NCBI GenBank assembly: GCA_002914805.1
Contig: JXTB01000422.1
Coordinates: forward strand, 139,822-203,821
Reading direction: 5' to 3'
From: Parasponia andersonii
Lineage: Eukaryota; Streptophyta; Magnoliopsida; Rosales; Cannabaceae
Length of the DNA stretch: 64,000 nucleotides
Within the stretch, counting starts at the first letter, position 1. Each line of letters opens with the position of its first letter. The notes under the pieces were generated by a model. It did not search any database. It was given only the letters and a program-made list of their open reading frames with translations, and was not told the DNA's origin. Shown here piece by piece: positions 47,106 through 57,900 of this stretch. The translations under genes and the position numbers were made by a program.

Positions 47106-50100
47106 TATATTTAAACAATGTAAGCATAGTCTGAAGAAGTAAAAGCAGTTATTACCGTTGGTATGATGAATTTTCCAGTGAGAAGGCAAATGGCAGGAAT
47201 TGAACAATAAGCAATGAGAGGGAAAGATGTGAAGGGGTAAACAATGGTGTTAATGTAAGCCAAGCGTTGGAGCCACTTGAGGCGACCTCCAGCAAAACCA
47301 TACCAAAGAGGACAGTGTCTGCTGAAGAAAATCTCCACAGATCCAAGAGCCCACCGGAGAACTTGGTGTAACCGATCAGACAAGTTGATTGGCGCAGACC
47401 CTTTGAACGCAGGCCTTAAGGGCATACAGTAGATTGACCTCCATCCACGGCAGTGCATCTTGAAACCTGTTAGGATGTCCTCTGTCACTGAGCCATATAT
47501 CCAACCAATCTGTCAAAGTAGAGAAATAATGGTACAAGTTAGCAAATAATGGATCATGCAAGCTCTTATAGTTCAAAGTGATAACAAACAGTTGACACCC
47601 TGAAGTTCAGAGCAGTATCAGAAGAGTGCAAAACATTAGCCATACTTCTTTTCCCCATTCTGTCTTCTCTTCATAGCCACAACCAATGACATGAATGGCC
47701 TCCTTAATCAACGTTGAAGGGTTTACAGATTCGGGCACTCCTCCGTTCTCCATCAGTGTAGATTCGATGAATACAGATGATAATCCGAAAGTTTTCTCAA
47801 AGCTCAGCTGCGAAATCAGCATTGACCTCTCATGCTCATCATAATCTGCAAGAGAAAAACCGAGAAGATGCATTTTATGTATTGAGAACTACGTAATGAT
47901 CTTACTAAATTCAGCCTTAAAAGAATACTAGACTTACTATCAATTTCCCTGAGGTTAAATATAGCTGCATCAAGCTCTTCACGTTTTGCATCTCGATAAA
48001 CCTCTGAGAGATCTTTGGAGGGCTTCTTAGTCGGGCAGCAACACGAGCAGCAGCCACACCATGAGCAGGATGAGGAAGGTTTTGGTAAGCTAGGAATGGA
48101 TGCAGGGCTATAGCCATAAAGAGCTTGCCTATTGAAACAACAACCTGTCCCCACATACACTGGTCCTTGAATACCATCAAGTCCTTTCATGTTAACCTGT
48201 AACAAAAAATATTAGAACGCTCGTTAAATCCAAATGCTCATAACAGCAGACTCTTCAAAATTCTTAAATTATGGATCCCCTTGTGTCTGAAAGTTCGAAC
48301 TTACGTCGAAGAAAACTGTGTTGCGATTGGCATATCGATCACTGCGATCAATTCCATCAAATCTCTGAGGGAACTGCACGTAGCATACACCTCGGCCAAC
48401 TTGAGGATCCATCATGAAGCACATTGCCTCACGAATAGCCTTGCTGTTGTTAACATAGTGATCACAGTCAAGGTTAAGAATGTAGGGAGCATTAGTCAGA
48501 ACCGCAGAGACTCTAACCTGTATGAGCCAAACATTTATTGATATCTTAGTCAAACTTGATGCAAACAGTCTAAACAGAAGAACCTTTGTACTTCAAAGCA
48601 TTTGAGTGAAAATACCAGAGCATTTTCAGCACCAGCTTTCTTGTGGTGTTGGTAGCCAGGTCTCTTCTCTCTGGAGACATAGACCAGCCTAGGGAGTTCA
48701 TTTCCCTCTATGTCATGGGCACCAGTATTCCCAAGAAACACCTGAAAAACAAACTGGAAGGAATTTATTAAAGAGTGGAAAAAAAATACACAAAACAAAA
48801 ATCAAGAAAAGTCCAACATCAACTGAATTTGTGGTGAGGTAGACCTATACAATCTCTTTTAACCAAAAAGTAAAGAGATTGAGGAGCTGTACAAAACCAA
48901 ATTCTATTTCTAGTCATAACACCCGGAGCTGCCAATTTATCAGCACAAGAATTTGCCTCTCTAAAATTATGAGAAAAACGAAAAGACGTGCTCTTAGATA
49001 AAGAAATAGCTTTGAGCCAATCGTTCCTCAAAAAGAAAGTTCTCCTGATGATTATTAACTCAAAACAAATTAGCAGACAGTTTAACCTGAATCATGCCGG
49101 GGTGATCACGTGAGTTATTCCCAGGCCAAGGCGTTCCATCTTGCATAGTCCAGCCTTCTTCTGGTGTTTTCTGAGCTTTTGCCACTAAAGCATTAATTCT
49201 CACTTTGTACTCTTCATAATCCCTCTGCGACAATCACAAAGAAATCATTAACAAATACTCTATTTGAAAATATGTTACTGGTAGTAACTGAACCAAGTTT
49301 GTGGAGGCTTACTTTCATTGCTCGGCGTTCCTTCACAAAAGAAGGCTGCACTTTATCCTTAAGGTAATCAATCTTTTGTGAGAAATAAAACTCAGGAGCT
49401 CGTGGTTCAATTGAAAATTTCTTGCAGAAGGGAACCCACTTCCTTGCAAAGTCAGCTGTTTCAACTAGAGATTCAAAGGTAAGCATGGCTGCACCATCAT
49501 CAGACACATAGCAGGAAACCTTATCAACGGGATAGTCCACAGCAAGGATGGAAAGAACCGTGTTTGCAGTGATCAACGGCGGTTCTTTTAGTGGATCGAC
49601 TGTACTCACGAAAAAATCAACAGCAGCAAGCTCGGATGGCTCACCCTCTCTTTCATACCTGGCAAGGAAGTGAGTACAATAGCTTCACAACTTAACAAAC
49701 AAACTTATAACTCTCAAATTCTAGTTGGGAAAAAAAATGCCACTTGCATTCCTATGCATTTTCAAAACAATATAGCTTCCACTAATATAGAGGAAGATAT
49801 AAACCTTGCAGATAGCCTGTCGATATATGTCTCCCTTTGAACTGGTGACCATTTAGGAAACTGATCCAAGACCCAGGAAACTGCAAACCAGATCTCGCAG
49901 ATAACAGATGTCATCCATAGACCATAAGCACTATCAACAGGATGTGTAACTCGGTAATGGAAAAAGAGAACTAGAATGATCAACCGCATGATTATCACAA
50001 CCCTGTAGGGCGTAAGTTTATTAGATGCAAGTGGAACGACGGTTGACAGCGGTTGAGCAGCCTCTGGGGGCCTGGAAAGTCGATCAGAACAGCGTAATTA

Positions 50101-51664
50101 TACACTTATCATTATACAATGGTGATTGAAATCATACATGATGGACTATGAATGCATACATTAAAGATTCACTCATGCTAGAATCTGTTTTGTCTTATTT
50201 TATAATCCCCCAAAAGCTAAATGTATTTTGTTAAACTATTTTATAAACCAACAAACCATTGTACATGAAAAGACAAATCTAGATCATTATATGTCACACG
50301 ATAGTATGAAATTTGGGTAGTAGTAATGACCACCTTAACAGAGATTAACACAATATTAAGACTTGTCATATTGTGTAATATCTGATATTCATATAAACCA
50401 AGTATAACACTGTTACTTACTGCTGCTGGTCTTCCATCTGCTGCTCAGGTGGAATTTGAACCTCCTCTTTTTCAACCTTAGTTGCATCCTTTTTCTTCTT
50501 GCTCTTTTTATCTTTCCAGCTCTCTACTCTGTTCTTCCAAATTGGATTTCCGAACTCATCATTCATTTCTTCAAGAAGGACCAAGCAAGATAATTAATGA
50601 TTTAAATTGAGAAATCAAATGAAAAGATAGGAACCAAATGATGCAAATACAGATAAATAAATGAATATATCTTACCACTGTCCACTGTTGACACACTACT
50701 TATATGTCTAGCATGAAGTCCAACTTCCTGTAGGAATCAGTAAAGACTATTCAATGGATGCCCCTCAAATGCATAAGAAGGAAGATGAACTAATCCGTCT
50801 TTACTAGCTTCCGCTTGCAGTTGCATATCAACTAGAGAAATGTACAAATGTATTCTTACCTTAGGTTCATCGAGGTGAGATGCCATCGTGGTTCGATTTC
50901 CAGATACGTGTGTTTCGTCGTCAGCTGGTGAATCCTCTGAAGAAATTAAAGTAACACATCCGGTAAATAATCACGATAATAAATCAAATTCATTTATATT
51001 CAAGACATGTTAAAACACATATTCATCAAGATCAATGAGCCCTTTTACAACTTTCCTTCCAAAGGCTACTTCTAACTGTTTATAACACAATTTCATTACA
51101 AGACTCAACCTTGCTTCCTTCCCCAAATCTAAGTAGAGAATTGAGGACTAATCACAATATACATACATTATGATCCATAAATCCAAGTAATTTGAGCATA
51201 TGCATAACCATATATAAAGTCCCCATCGGGCAACATACTTATCTAGTCTTACAATAAATAATAACATTGGCAAAAATTTGCCATGACTCGATACTTGATT
51301 TGGACCAACCACATAAAAATATTTTCAGTTATTGGCATCCAAAATGTTACATATACATTTAGTTCAATAAACAAGGATATCTAGGAGCATAAGAATGGAC
51401 TGAAACTAGTGCCATACAAAATTGATCATCCCATTTACCTGAAAAAAAGAATTATAAAAAAAGAAAAATCAGTAAGAGAGAAATACCGGCATATGGAGTA
51501 CCACAGCGCAAGCAAACTTTACGCCCCTCTTTGAGCTCATAATTGAGACAATCCTTGCAAATGGGGAAATTGCACTCATGGCAAGCCACAAAGGCTTCAC
51601 CATTGGCATCAAATCCCACTTGTTCACTACAAGTGTTACAGACAGGAACCCCAGATTGCATCAT
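46053..51664 (-). CDS. CESA8: Secondary-wall cellulose synthase catalytic subunit CESA8, 13 exons
   Basis: Exons 51664-51487, 50936-50860, 50727-50676, 50568-50421, 50071-49805, 49658-49313, 49224-49087, 48741-48616, 48517-48305, 48196-47938, 47845-47646, 47509-47156 and 46640-46053 join with correct phases to 981 residues; Arabidopsis CESA8 has 985. The enzyme polymerises UDP-glucose into beta-1,4-glucan in plasma-membrane rosettes, with CESA4 and CESA7, during xylem wall thickening. The N-terminal RING-like zinc finger has its CxxC pairs from residue 9. Two membrane spans lie around 180-230. Catalytic motifs are S-D-D (294-295), D461-C-D463, T-E-D (677-679) and Q717-V-L-R-W721; six further spans follow. 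The class-specific region carries a Cys cluster ([11 protein letters not shown]). The N-terminus ([12 protein letters not shown]) and C-terminus (...SCISIDC) point to CESA8, as does synteny. Confidence 0.97.
47052..47103. repeat. (TA)n microsatellite in the last CESA8 intron
   Basis: An uninterrupted TA run of about 50 bp lies in the intron between exons 12 and 13. It is too far from either splice site to affect them directly. Confidence 0.95.
48813..49040 (-). mobile_element. LINE RNase H fragment inside a CESA8 intron
   Basis: In the intron between exons 7 and 8 the minus strand reads [18 protein letters not shown], then GVM..., W and a C-terminal [12 protein letters not shown]. This matches the end of the plant LINE/RVT_3-type RNase H domain (HxxREGNxxADxLA...GLPxxxF). 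It lies in the transcribed orientation of CESA8. The rest of the LINE is missing. It is flanked by normal intron sequence, so CESA8 splicing seems unaffected. Confidence 0.7.
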
Positions 51665-51974
51665 TTTGGTTTCAATTCCCTTTGTTCCACCAGGGCTCCC
51701 TCAATATTGGTGTGTTAGCTCACTTGATAAATTTTTTCTTTTTTTTTTTTTTTTTTTTAATATATGGAAGACCCTCAAACACACCACCAAAAAGGGGCAA
51801 GTTGGTCTTTATGATCAGTACCTGAGGGGTGGTGCTGGTGCAAGTATATTATATCTTTTGAGGTACTGAAAGGAGGTGGGGAGAATGAACGGTGGTTGGA
51901 TGGTTGTGGAGGTTGGGGTGTTGGTTTCATTCTTCTTCAAGAGTAAGAGAGATGAGAAGCAACGTCTCTGTTGT

Positions 51975-51979
<5 letters not shown>

Positions 51980-52009
<30 letters not shown>

Positions 52010-52018
52010 TTTTTTTTT
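51980..52018. repeat. (CT)n and poly(T) tract in the CESA8 leader
   Basis: About 13 CT units pass into a T run of about 18 bases. On the CESA8 strand this is a poly(A)-(GA)n stretch some 320-350 bp before the ATG. A second T run lies at about 51741-51758. Confidence 0.9.
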
Positions 52019-52166
52019 CCCCTTCTAAAGACTAAAGAGAGAGGAGGATTTTGAAATTTTTGCGGGAAGTCTAAGGAAGGTTTCGGTTGAGGAGAGTACA
52101 TCTTTAACCAACAAACCTTTACACACAAAACCGAAGCTTCCTCCTGAAAACTCTTGCATATTACGT

Positions 52167-52175
52167 CTATTTATA
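52167..52175 (-). promoter_or_regulatory. Candidate TATA box of CESA8
   Basis: On the minus strand TATAAATAG lies about 500 bp upstream of the CESA8 ATG and is the only good TATA box in the visible upstream part. With a start about 30 bp further on, the 5' leader would be about 470 bp. That is long but possible. Confidence 0.4.
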
Positions 52176-53722
52176 TTAATTAATCAAAAGAAAACACGAA
52201 AAAACATTGGCCTTATAAACTCGGGCGGATTACTCCTCTAGCTTGCCAATAACATGGCAACAAGTTCTTTGATCTTTCTCCTTGCTGTTTTCTTTTTGGC
52301 TATCCTCTTACGGACAGAGTGTGCTTTTTTTCTTTCTTTTTTTTCAAAAAGACAGTAACCAATTTCTATCCCCAAATATAAAATTGACTATAGTAAAAGA
52401 AAAAGGAGTAATGCTATGGTCATAGAAATTTCACACTAAGAAATCCCACACAATGATGTAGTATACTTTTTAACTATGTTTTTTCTAAGTGGGATGACAC
52501 CATGTAGATGATTAGTTAAAAAAAAAAAAAAAAAAAAGCATATCACATTGTATGTAAATTATATGTCCTTAATATTATTACCCTACAAAAATTTGCCACT
52601 GTATCGTATTTCATTTTTGGATCATTAATGATTAAGATATGTGCAAAGATCATAAATCATAGCTTTTGTTACTTTTCCAATACTGGTAATTAAAAAAAAA
52701 AAAAAAAAAAAGAAGGTACATCAGAAACAGAAGTNNNNNNNNNNNNNNNNNNNNNNNNNNNNNNNNNNNNNNNNNNNNNNNNNNNNNNNNNNNNNNNNNN
52801 NNNNNNNNNNNNNNNNNNNNNNNNNNNNNNNNNNNNNNNNNNNNNNNNNNNNNNNNNNNNNNNNNNNNNNNNNNNNNNNNNNNNNNNNNNNNNNNNNNNN
52901 NNNNNNNNNNNNNNNNNNNNNNNNNNNNNNNNNNNNNNNNNNNNNNNNNNNNNNNNNNNNNNNNNNNNNNNNNNNNNNNNNTTTTTTTTTTTTTTTTTTT
53001 TTCCGAAAAGAAACAAGACTTTTATTGATGAACAAATTCCAGTGAAACTGAATTTTCCTTTCTGAAAATCAGGCTGATGAACATTTAAGAAATACTAAAA
53101 TTATCTGTTGAAGTTAGAGGAGACAAAACAATTCAAACTAAAACAAGGATTAGAATTGAGGATATATTTGAATCATAAGAAATACTAGATTCATTTTCAT
53201 TTACAGTCTATTTTACTACGTTGATTCTCTTATTTAGTTTTCTATTTTAATAATACAACAAATCATAATAAAATCTACGTTTCAATCAACGAGAGTCGAT
53301 GCATTTAGCATTCCCCTTAACCATTTCCTCTTTATGCACAAAGGCTCGTCTAGATCATCTCACAAGAAAGAGAGATAAATATCCACTAACGGACTTTGAA
53401 AACTTTCTCCGTAAGAAGCTTGAGTGTCACTACGGAAAAAAGATACATCAAGAATCTCAAGTCTCCAGCTTTTGCGCCTAAAATCATTGACAGAATAAAA
53501 CTCCTACTTTCCTGACTCTGATGGATTAAACACTTCCTCAAACCATGGAATTCTGTGATGAGAGGTGAAGAAAGAGGATGTAAAGCTGTTTAATCAGCAC
53601 TTAAGTCTAGGTGCACATTCAACAATCTTCAACGTAAAAAGGAAACGGTTCTCCCGAGTCAGACATGAGATTTTCATGAGGAGTATAGGTTAGCAAAGTC
53701 CATATGATGTAGCATTACTGAC
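52176..53722. other. Intergenic region between CESA8 and the WDR53-like gene, with an assembly gap
   Basis: The left part is upstream of CESA8. Bases 52735-52981 are 247 N, bounded by an A run (52692-52711) on the left and a T run of about 21 (52982-53002) on the right. Just right of the gap the minus strand reads AATAAAAGTC about 25 bases before the A run, which may be a polyadenylation site of the WDR53-like gene or of an unseen transcript. I see no coding block in the remainder. Confidence 0.5.
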
Positions 53723-56700
53723 CTAGGAAACAGAATAGACCTTTACTACTTTGGTTGTGTCACAAACGATGAGGTTTTCTGATTCAGTTGGAGTGGTACA
53801 GAGCCAATTTACCTGTCGAGCCATTAGGTTCACGTTGAGAAATTCGGCAGAAAATTTGAGGCAAACAAGAAACTGAAACTTCAGGAAGTTGTCTAAAAGA
53901 TACAAGAACTCACTTTTTTGCTCAGGCTGATGTTGGACTGTAAAATATCACTACTGCTACTAGTTTGCTCCGCATCAAAATATCTAGACCAATCCCATAC
54001 TTTTATTGACTTATCATTTCCACCTGAAATTATGAATTTTCCTCTCTCACCAAACATAGAAAATGCCCTGAATAGTTATACCAGTCAAATAAGTAAGTAG
54101 TGTTTCCTTCCACAAAAAAACGAATTATTATTATTATTTTTTTTTAAATTGCATTCAAGTAAACTACTTACACAGAAGACACTGAAGCAGTATGACCTCC
54201 CAGGGAGTAATCCAAATGAAGTCTTGTTCTTCCATTTTGATCTGGGTTCTCTGCATCTGCTTTCGAACTTTTGTTTGTTGATCTAGATTGAGATCCTTTT
54301 TGGGATATTTTAGAAGATATTGATTTAATAACAGCAAGTTCTGTTTCAATGTTAATCACATCAACAGCTCCATCACCCCTTGCAATGACACAAATCTTGT
54401 TGGTTTTGTTTAACATATCGATATCTGGAACCACTATCGCGTGAATAAAAGCAGGATTAAAGCACTGGCCTCCACCACCACCATTGTTTCCATCATGCAG
54501 ACCTGCAGCCAAGAAAATGCAGCAAGGTAAAAAAAGTGAGAGGGAGGAACATATCTTGCCAGTAGTGCAAGTGGGAAATGCGTCCGGATGGAGAAATGTA
54601 AATTTGAAGCTACCATGTCCTAAATATCATATTCTGAAGTAAATGAAAGGACTAATGGCACCTCTAATTTTGGTCAATGGCAGAACAGTTACCGAAAGAA
54701 CATGAAATCAGATGGTAGAGGTAGAAGACAAGTGCTTACCAAAATCCACAATTTTGTAGGGGCGCCCTTTGGAAAAGTCCCATATCACAAGTTTGGAATC
54801 AAGACCTCCGCTAATAACTGACAGAACATGCAAAACATGATTGTTCGTCAAAATTCAAATATACATTTTTACCAGATTCTGGGACAAGATGAGAAAAGTA
54901 AACGTCTATTTCCACTGAGCTTCTCGAAGTAATTCAAAACAAATCCATGACAGATGGGTGACTTCCAGTAGGATCCAAATGTTTATTGACATTAATTATA
55001 GCAAATAGATGAAAAACTAGAGACTAGCAATTAATCCACTAAAGGATAGATAATATTGGCGACAAAATCATTTCCTAGGTACTTCCAGACAAACAGGACT
55101 GCATCATCTAAGCACAATAGATGGCTGCCACTCTTTCCTTGGAACTCTTCTAAGCACCGGCCACGAGATGCTATGTGTTCCACCAAAATAAATCACTTAG
55201 AACAAGAAAATTCACCAAAGAGGCCTCTTGTACAATTGCAATAGTCCACATAAAAGCTTTTTATACACTTCTTGTAACTCCACTAATGCCCACTAACCAC
55301 TTTGCACAAAAGCACATGATGAACATTTAAGGTTAGGTTTCCTCTTATGTTTCTGAAAACTAGTGGACCACTCATCAAATTGCATATAGTTAGGCTGCAA
55401 CATGGACACAGATGAACCTTGTAATATCAGATTAATAAAACATCACTACCATCCCAGGGTGAATGCATACAGATACACGTGGAGATATGGAGACACAAGG
55501 TATCTAAGAATCTTATTGAATACCTTCCCAGGGTCTCCATGGAAGAAATTGTATGCTGCTACAGATCTACGTTCTGGTTAAGTTGACAAATGTGGATAAA
55601 GATCTTAAGATAGAAAAGTGACTCAAAAGAACAGATGTGCAGGCAAGAAGAAATCCACAACAGAAAGAGAAAGTAATTGCAGCATAAGCCATTGCTGATA
55701 AACCAATTCCGGACTTCGATACTCATGTTATAGTATGGCACATGATGAAGTCTAAGCGAATGTGCTTATATTAACAAGAAAGGATACACTTGTATGGCCA
55801 GCTCTCAAAGTTTTATATAGACGTTTCTGACTAATGTCTATGATCTGCGACAAAGATTGCAATGAGAACAGAAGCACAATAATAAAGAAACATTACCAAA
55901 TGTGTGACTTATATTTTCTAAATAGCGTGAAAATGATTAGAAAATATATCAAAAAGTATGATTCCTCTCTCTAGATTTGTACATTTGGGCCCGGCACCAA
56001 GGATAGCTTCAAAATTAGACTACTTCGTTTTGCAATGCATATCCACACAAATAAAATGCAGAAAAACCTTCTATTTCCACTGCATGCATTAGTAAAGATA
56101 CGACCAAGTAAAAACCAGCATGAGGTTAAAAGCCACTAAAAAGATACATCGATTCTGCTGAGTAGAAAATCATCGAACGGCTATATTTTCAGTATATGCC
56201 ATCATGGATGGAAAAGCATGCCCACAACTTTTTCTGCTGATAAGAATGTCTACAACTTATACTACAGTAAAAAGAAACAGAGAAACTAAAAACTGTGTCA
56301 ACAGATGGTAAGAACCTTAACATCACCGCCATCATCTGCGGCCGCAAGAAAAGAAGACTTGTAGCTGCACGCAATCTGCACGAACAGGATTAAGATTCCA
56401 TGAATAATAATTAGCACAAACAGATCATTCTCACCAACAAATTTGGCCACCTAGATGGGATTTTCTTTCCCGAAGATTAATAAGATTCAAATTTCAAGAG
56501 TTCAATGGATTAAACTTAATGCCTACCTGATTTATCTCATCCTTATTATATTCGTAATTCTCCAACGGCTTCCATGATGATGCCTGCAAAACAGACCATA
56601 TACAACTTACTAATTAGCGAAAAAAACTGTAGCATCATAGAACAAGAACCGCATAAGTCAAGGAGAGAAAGCATAGGGGGTCATAAAAAGTTGCATAAAC

Positions 56701-57652
56701 ACAATTTTCACTTGGCTCTTTGAAAATAAGAGACCAATAAAAACTACAAATGGGAAAGTTTTTTCGGTCCAAACCCAGGAATGATTACCTGATGGACATC
56801 AAAGCTCTTGACTTCCTTTCCAGAGGAAACGTAGATGATATTCTCATTTCCTGATTCAAGAAACAATCATCTTCAAGTATAAGAGATTTTAATAACCAAT
56901 ACTCCAATAGTATCAAGAAATAATCGTAAACTAGCGTAGAAGAAGAAACATATCACGTCCAAATAAATAAAAACATTTTTTGGTTCAAATTTAACTCGAC
57001 ACAAACTAAGCTAATTCTCCGAATAGCTTTCGTGCTGTGACTCCATGGATAAAGTTCAGGAGCTGCTACATTTTTATATTGTGAGCCATGCTCATCACCA
57101 AACTACCCAGTTACAGGCAATTCTTTAATACCATGACAAAATTAATAAGAAAAATAAATAAAAATTTCAAATAAAAAACCCAAGAAAATAACTCTCTTCA
57201 CACACATTCTATGCAAGAAGTAAAAGCTGAATTGGGGAGGAGACCAACCCAAAAAAAAAAATTATAAATAAATATGAAAGACTTAATGGTTGGGTCACTC
57301 AAATTTTCACCAAAAAGTTGTTATAATAGTTTGGTGAGAGGAGAAGATGAAATGAGGGAAGACGTGCCTGACTTAAAACATATGGATGAGATAGGTTCGT
57401 TGGCCACTTCCATGGTGTGTACCACATCTTTGCATCGCATGTCAAACCAGCATACGCAACCATCCTATTACAAAGTTATATACAGTCATGTATCAATTAA
57501 ATTGAAAAGAAATAAAATAAAAATGCAGAGAATACCTCGCCGGTGGTGAGGACGAGGCCAGGTCTGTCCCGTGAGGCGATGCAGCACGTGGCAGTGGCCT
57601 TGTGACCCTTCAGTCGCCTTGGGCTCGTCTCCGTCATGTTCGTCCGCCTTTG

Positions 57653-57694
<42 letters not shown>

Positions 57695-57721
57695 GCTGGT
57701 GCGTTTCTCCCCGTCAGCCAT
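53723..57721 (-). CDS. WD40 repeat protein, WDR53-like, 11 exons
   Basis: Exons 57721-57536, 57464-57368, 56850-56789, 56583-56527, 56375-56316, 55844-55788, 55566-55524, 54817-54740, 54502-54172, 54067-53914 and 53812-53723 join with matching phases to 404 residues. The N-terminal 38 residues include an Arg/Glu repeat encoded by a (CT)n tract. WD repeats follow (LKGHKATATCC, GCVCWFDMR, FLAAADDGGDVK, SGGLDSKLVIWDF, ISGGNDKSIKVWDW). The block CFNPAFIHAIVV, a charged Ser/Lys linker and a closing VNWLCTTP...VVKVYSVS fit the WDR53 subfamily, which in animals binds DDB1-CUL4. The segment W68-F-D-M-R72 resembles a DDB1-contact box. I infer an adaptor role. Intron 2 must use a GC donor. The likely Arabidopsis counterpart is At5g45760 (from memory). 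Confidence 0.85.
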
Positions 57722-57763
57722 TGTTGTGAGCAGAGCAGCAGAGGTCCAAAGGTTCTGTCTGTT

Positions 57764-57785
57764 GCTGGGCTGGGCTGGGCTGGGT
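57764..57785 (-). promoter_or_regulatory. Tandem AGCCC(A) boxes upstream of the WDR53-like gene
   Basis: On the gene strand four AGCCC units stand in tandem 40-65 bp before the ATG. GCCCA motifs (UP1/site-II-like) recruit TCP-type factors in genes active in growing tissue. The tandem form could also be a simple minisatellite, so the regulatory role is inferred. Confidence 0.35.
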
Positions 57786-57900
57786 CTTATATTTCACAAA
57801 TGCCATTTTATTATTTTATTTTAAAAATACCCTTTCTTTAGGTATACGAATACGTGTGATATACATTTATAATTAAATCTTTACACAAGGTTTACGTTTA

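Noticed and set aside
52690..53035. Two open frames across the N run
   Set aside because: They consist of unknown residues and homopolymer-encoded Lys or Phe only.
53299..53481. A 60-codon open frame between the gap and the WDR53-like gene
   Set aside because: It has no recognisable motif, lies in the likely 3' region of the minus-strand gene and shows no splice context.
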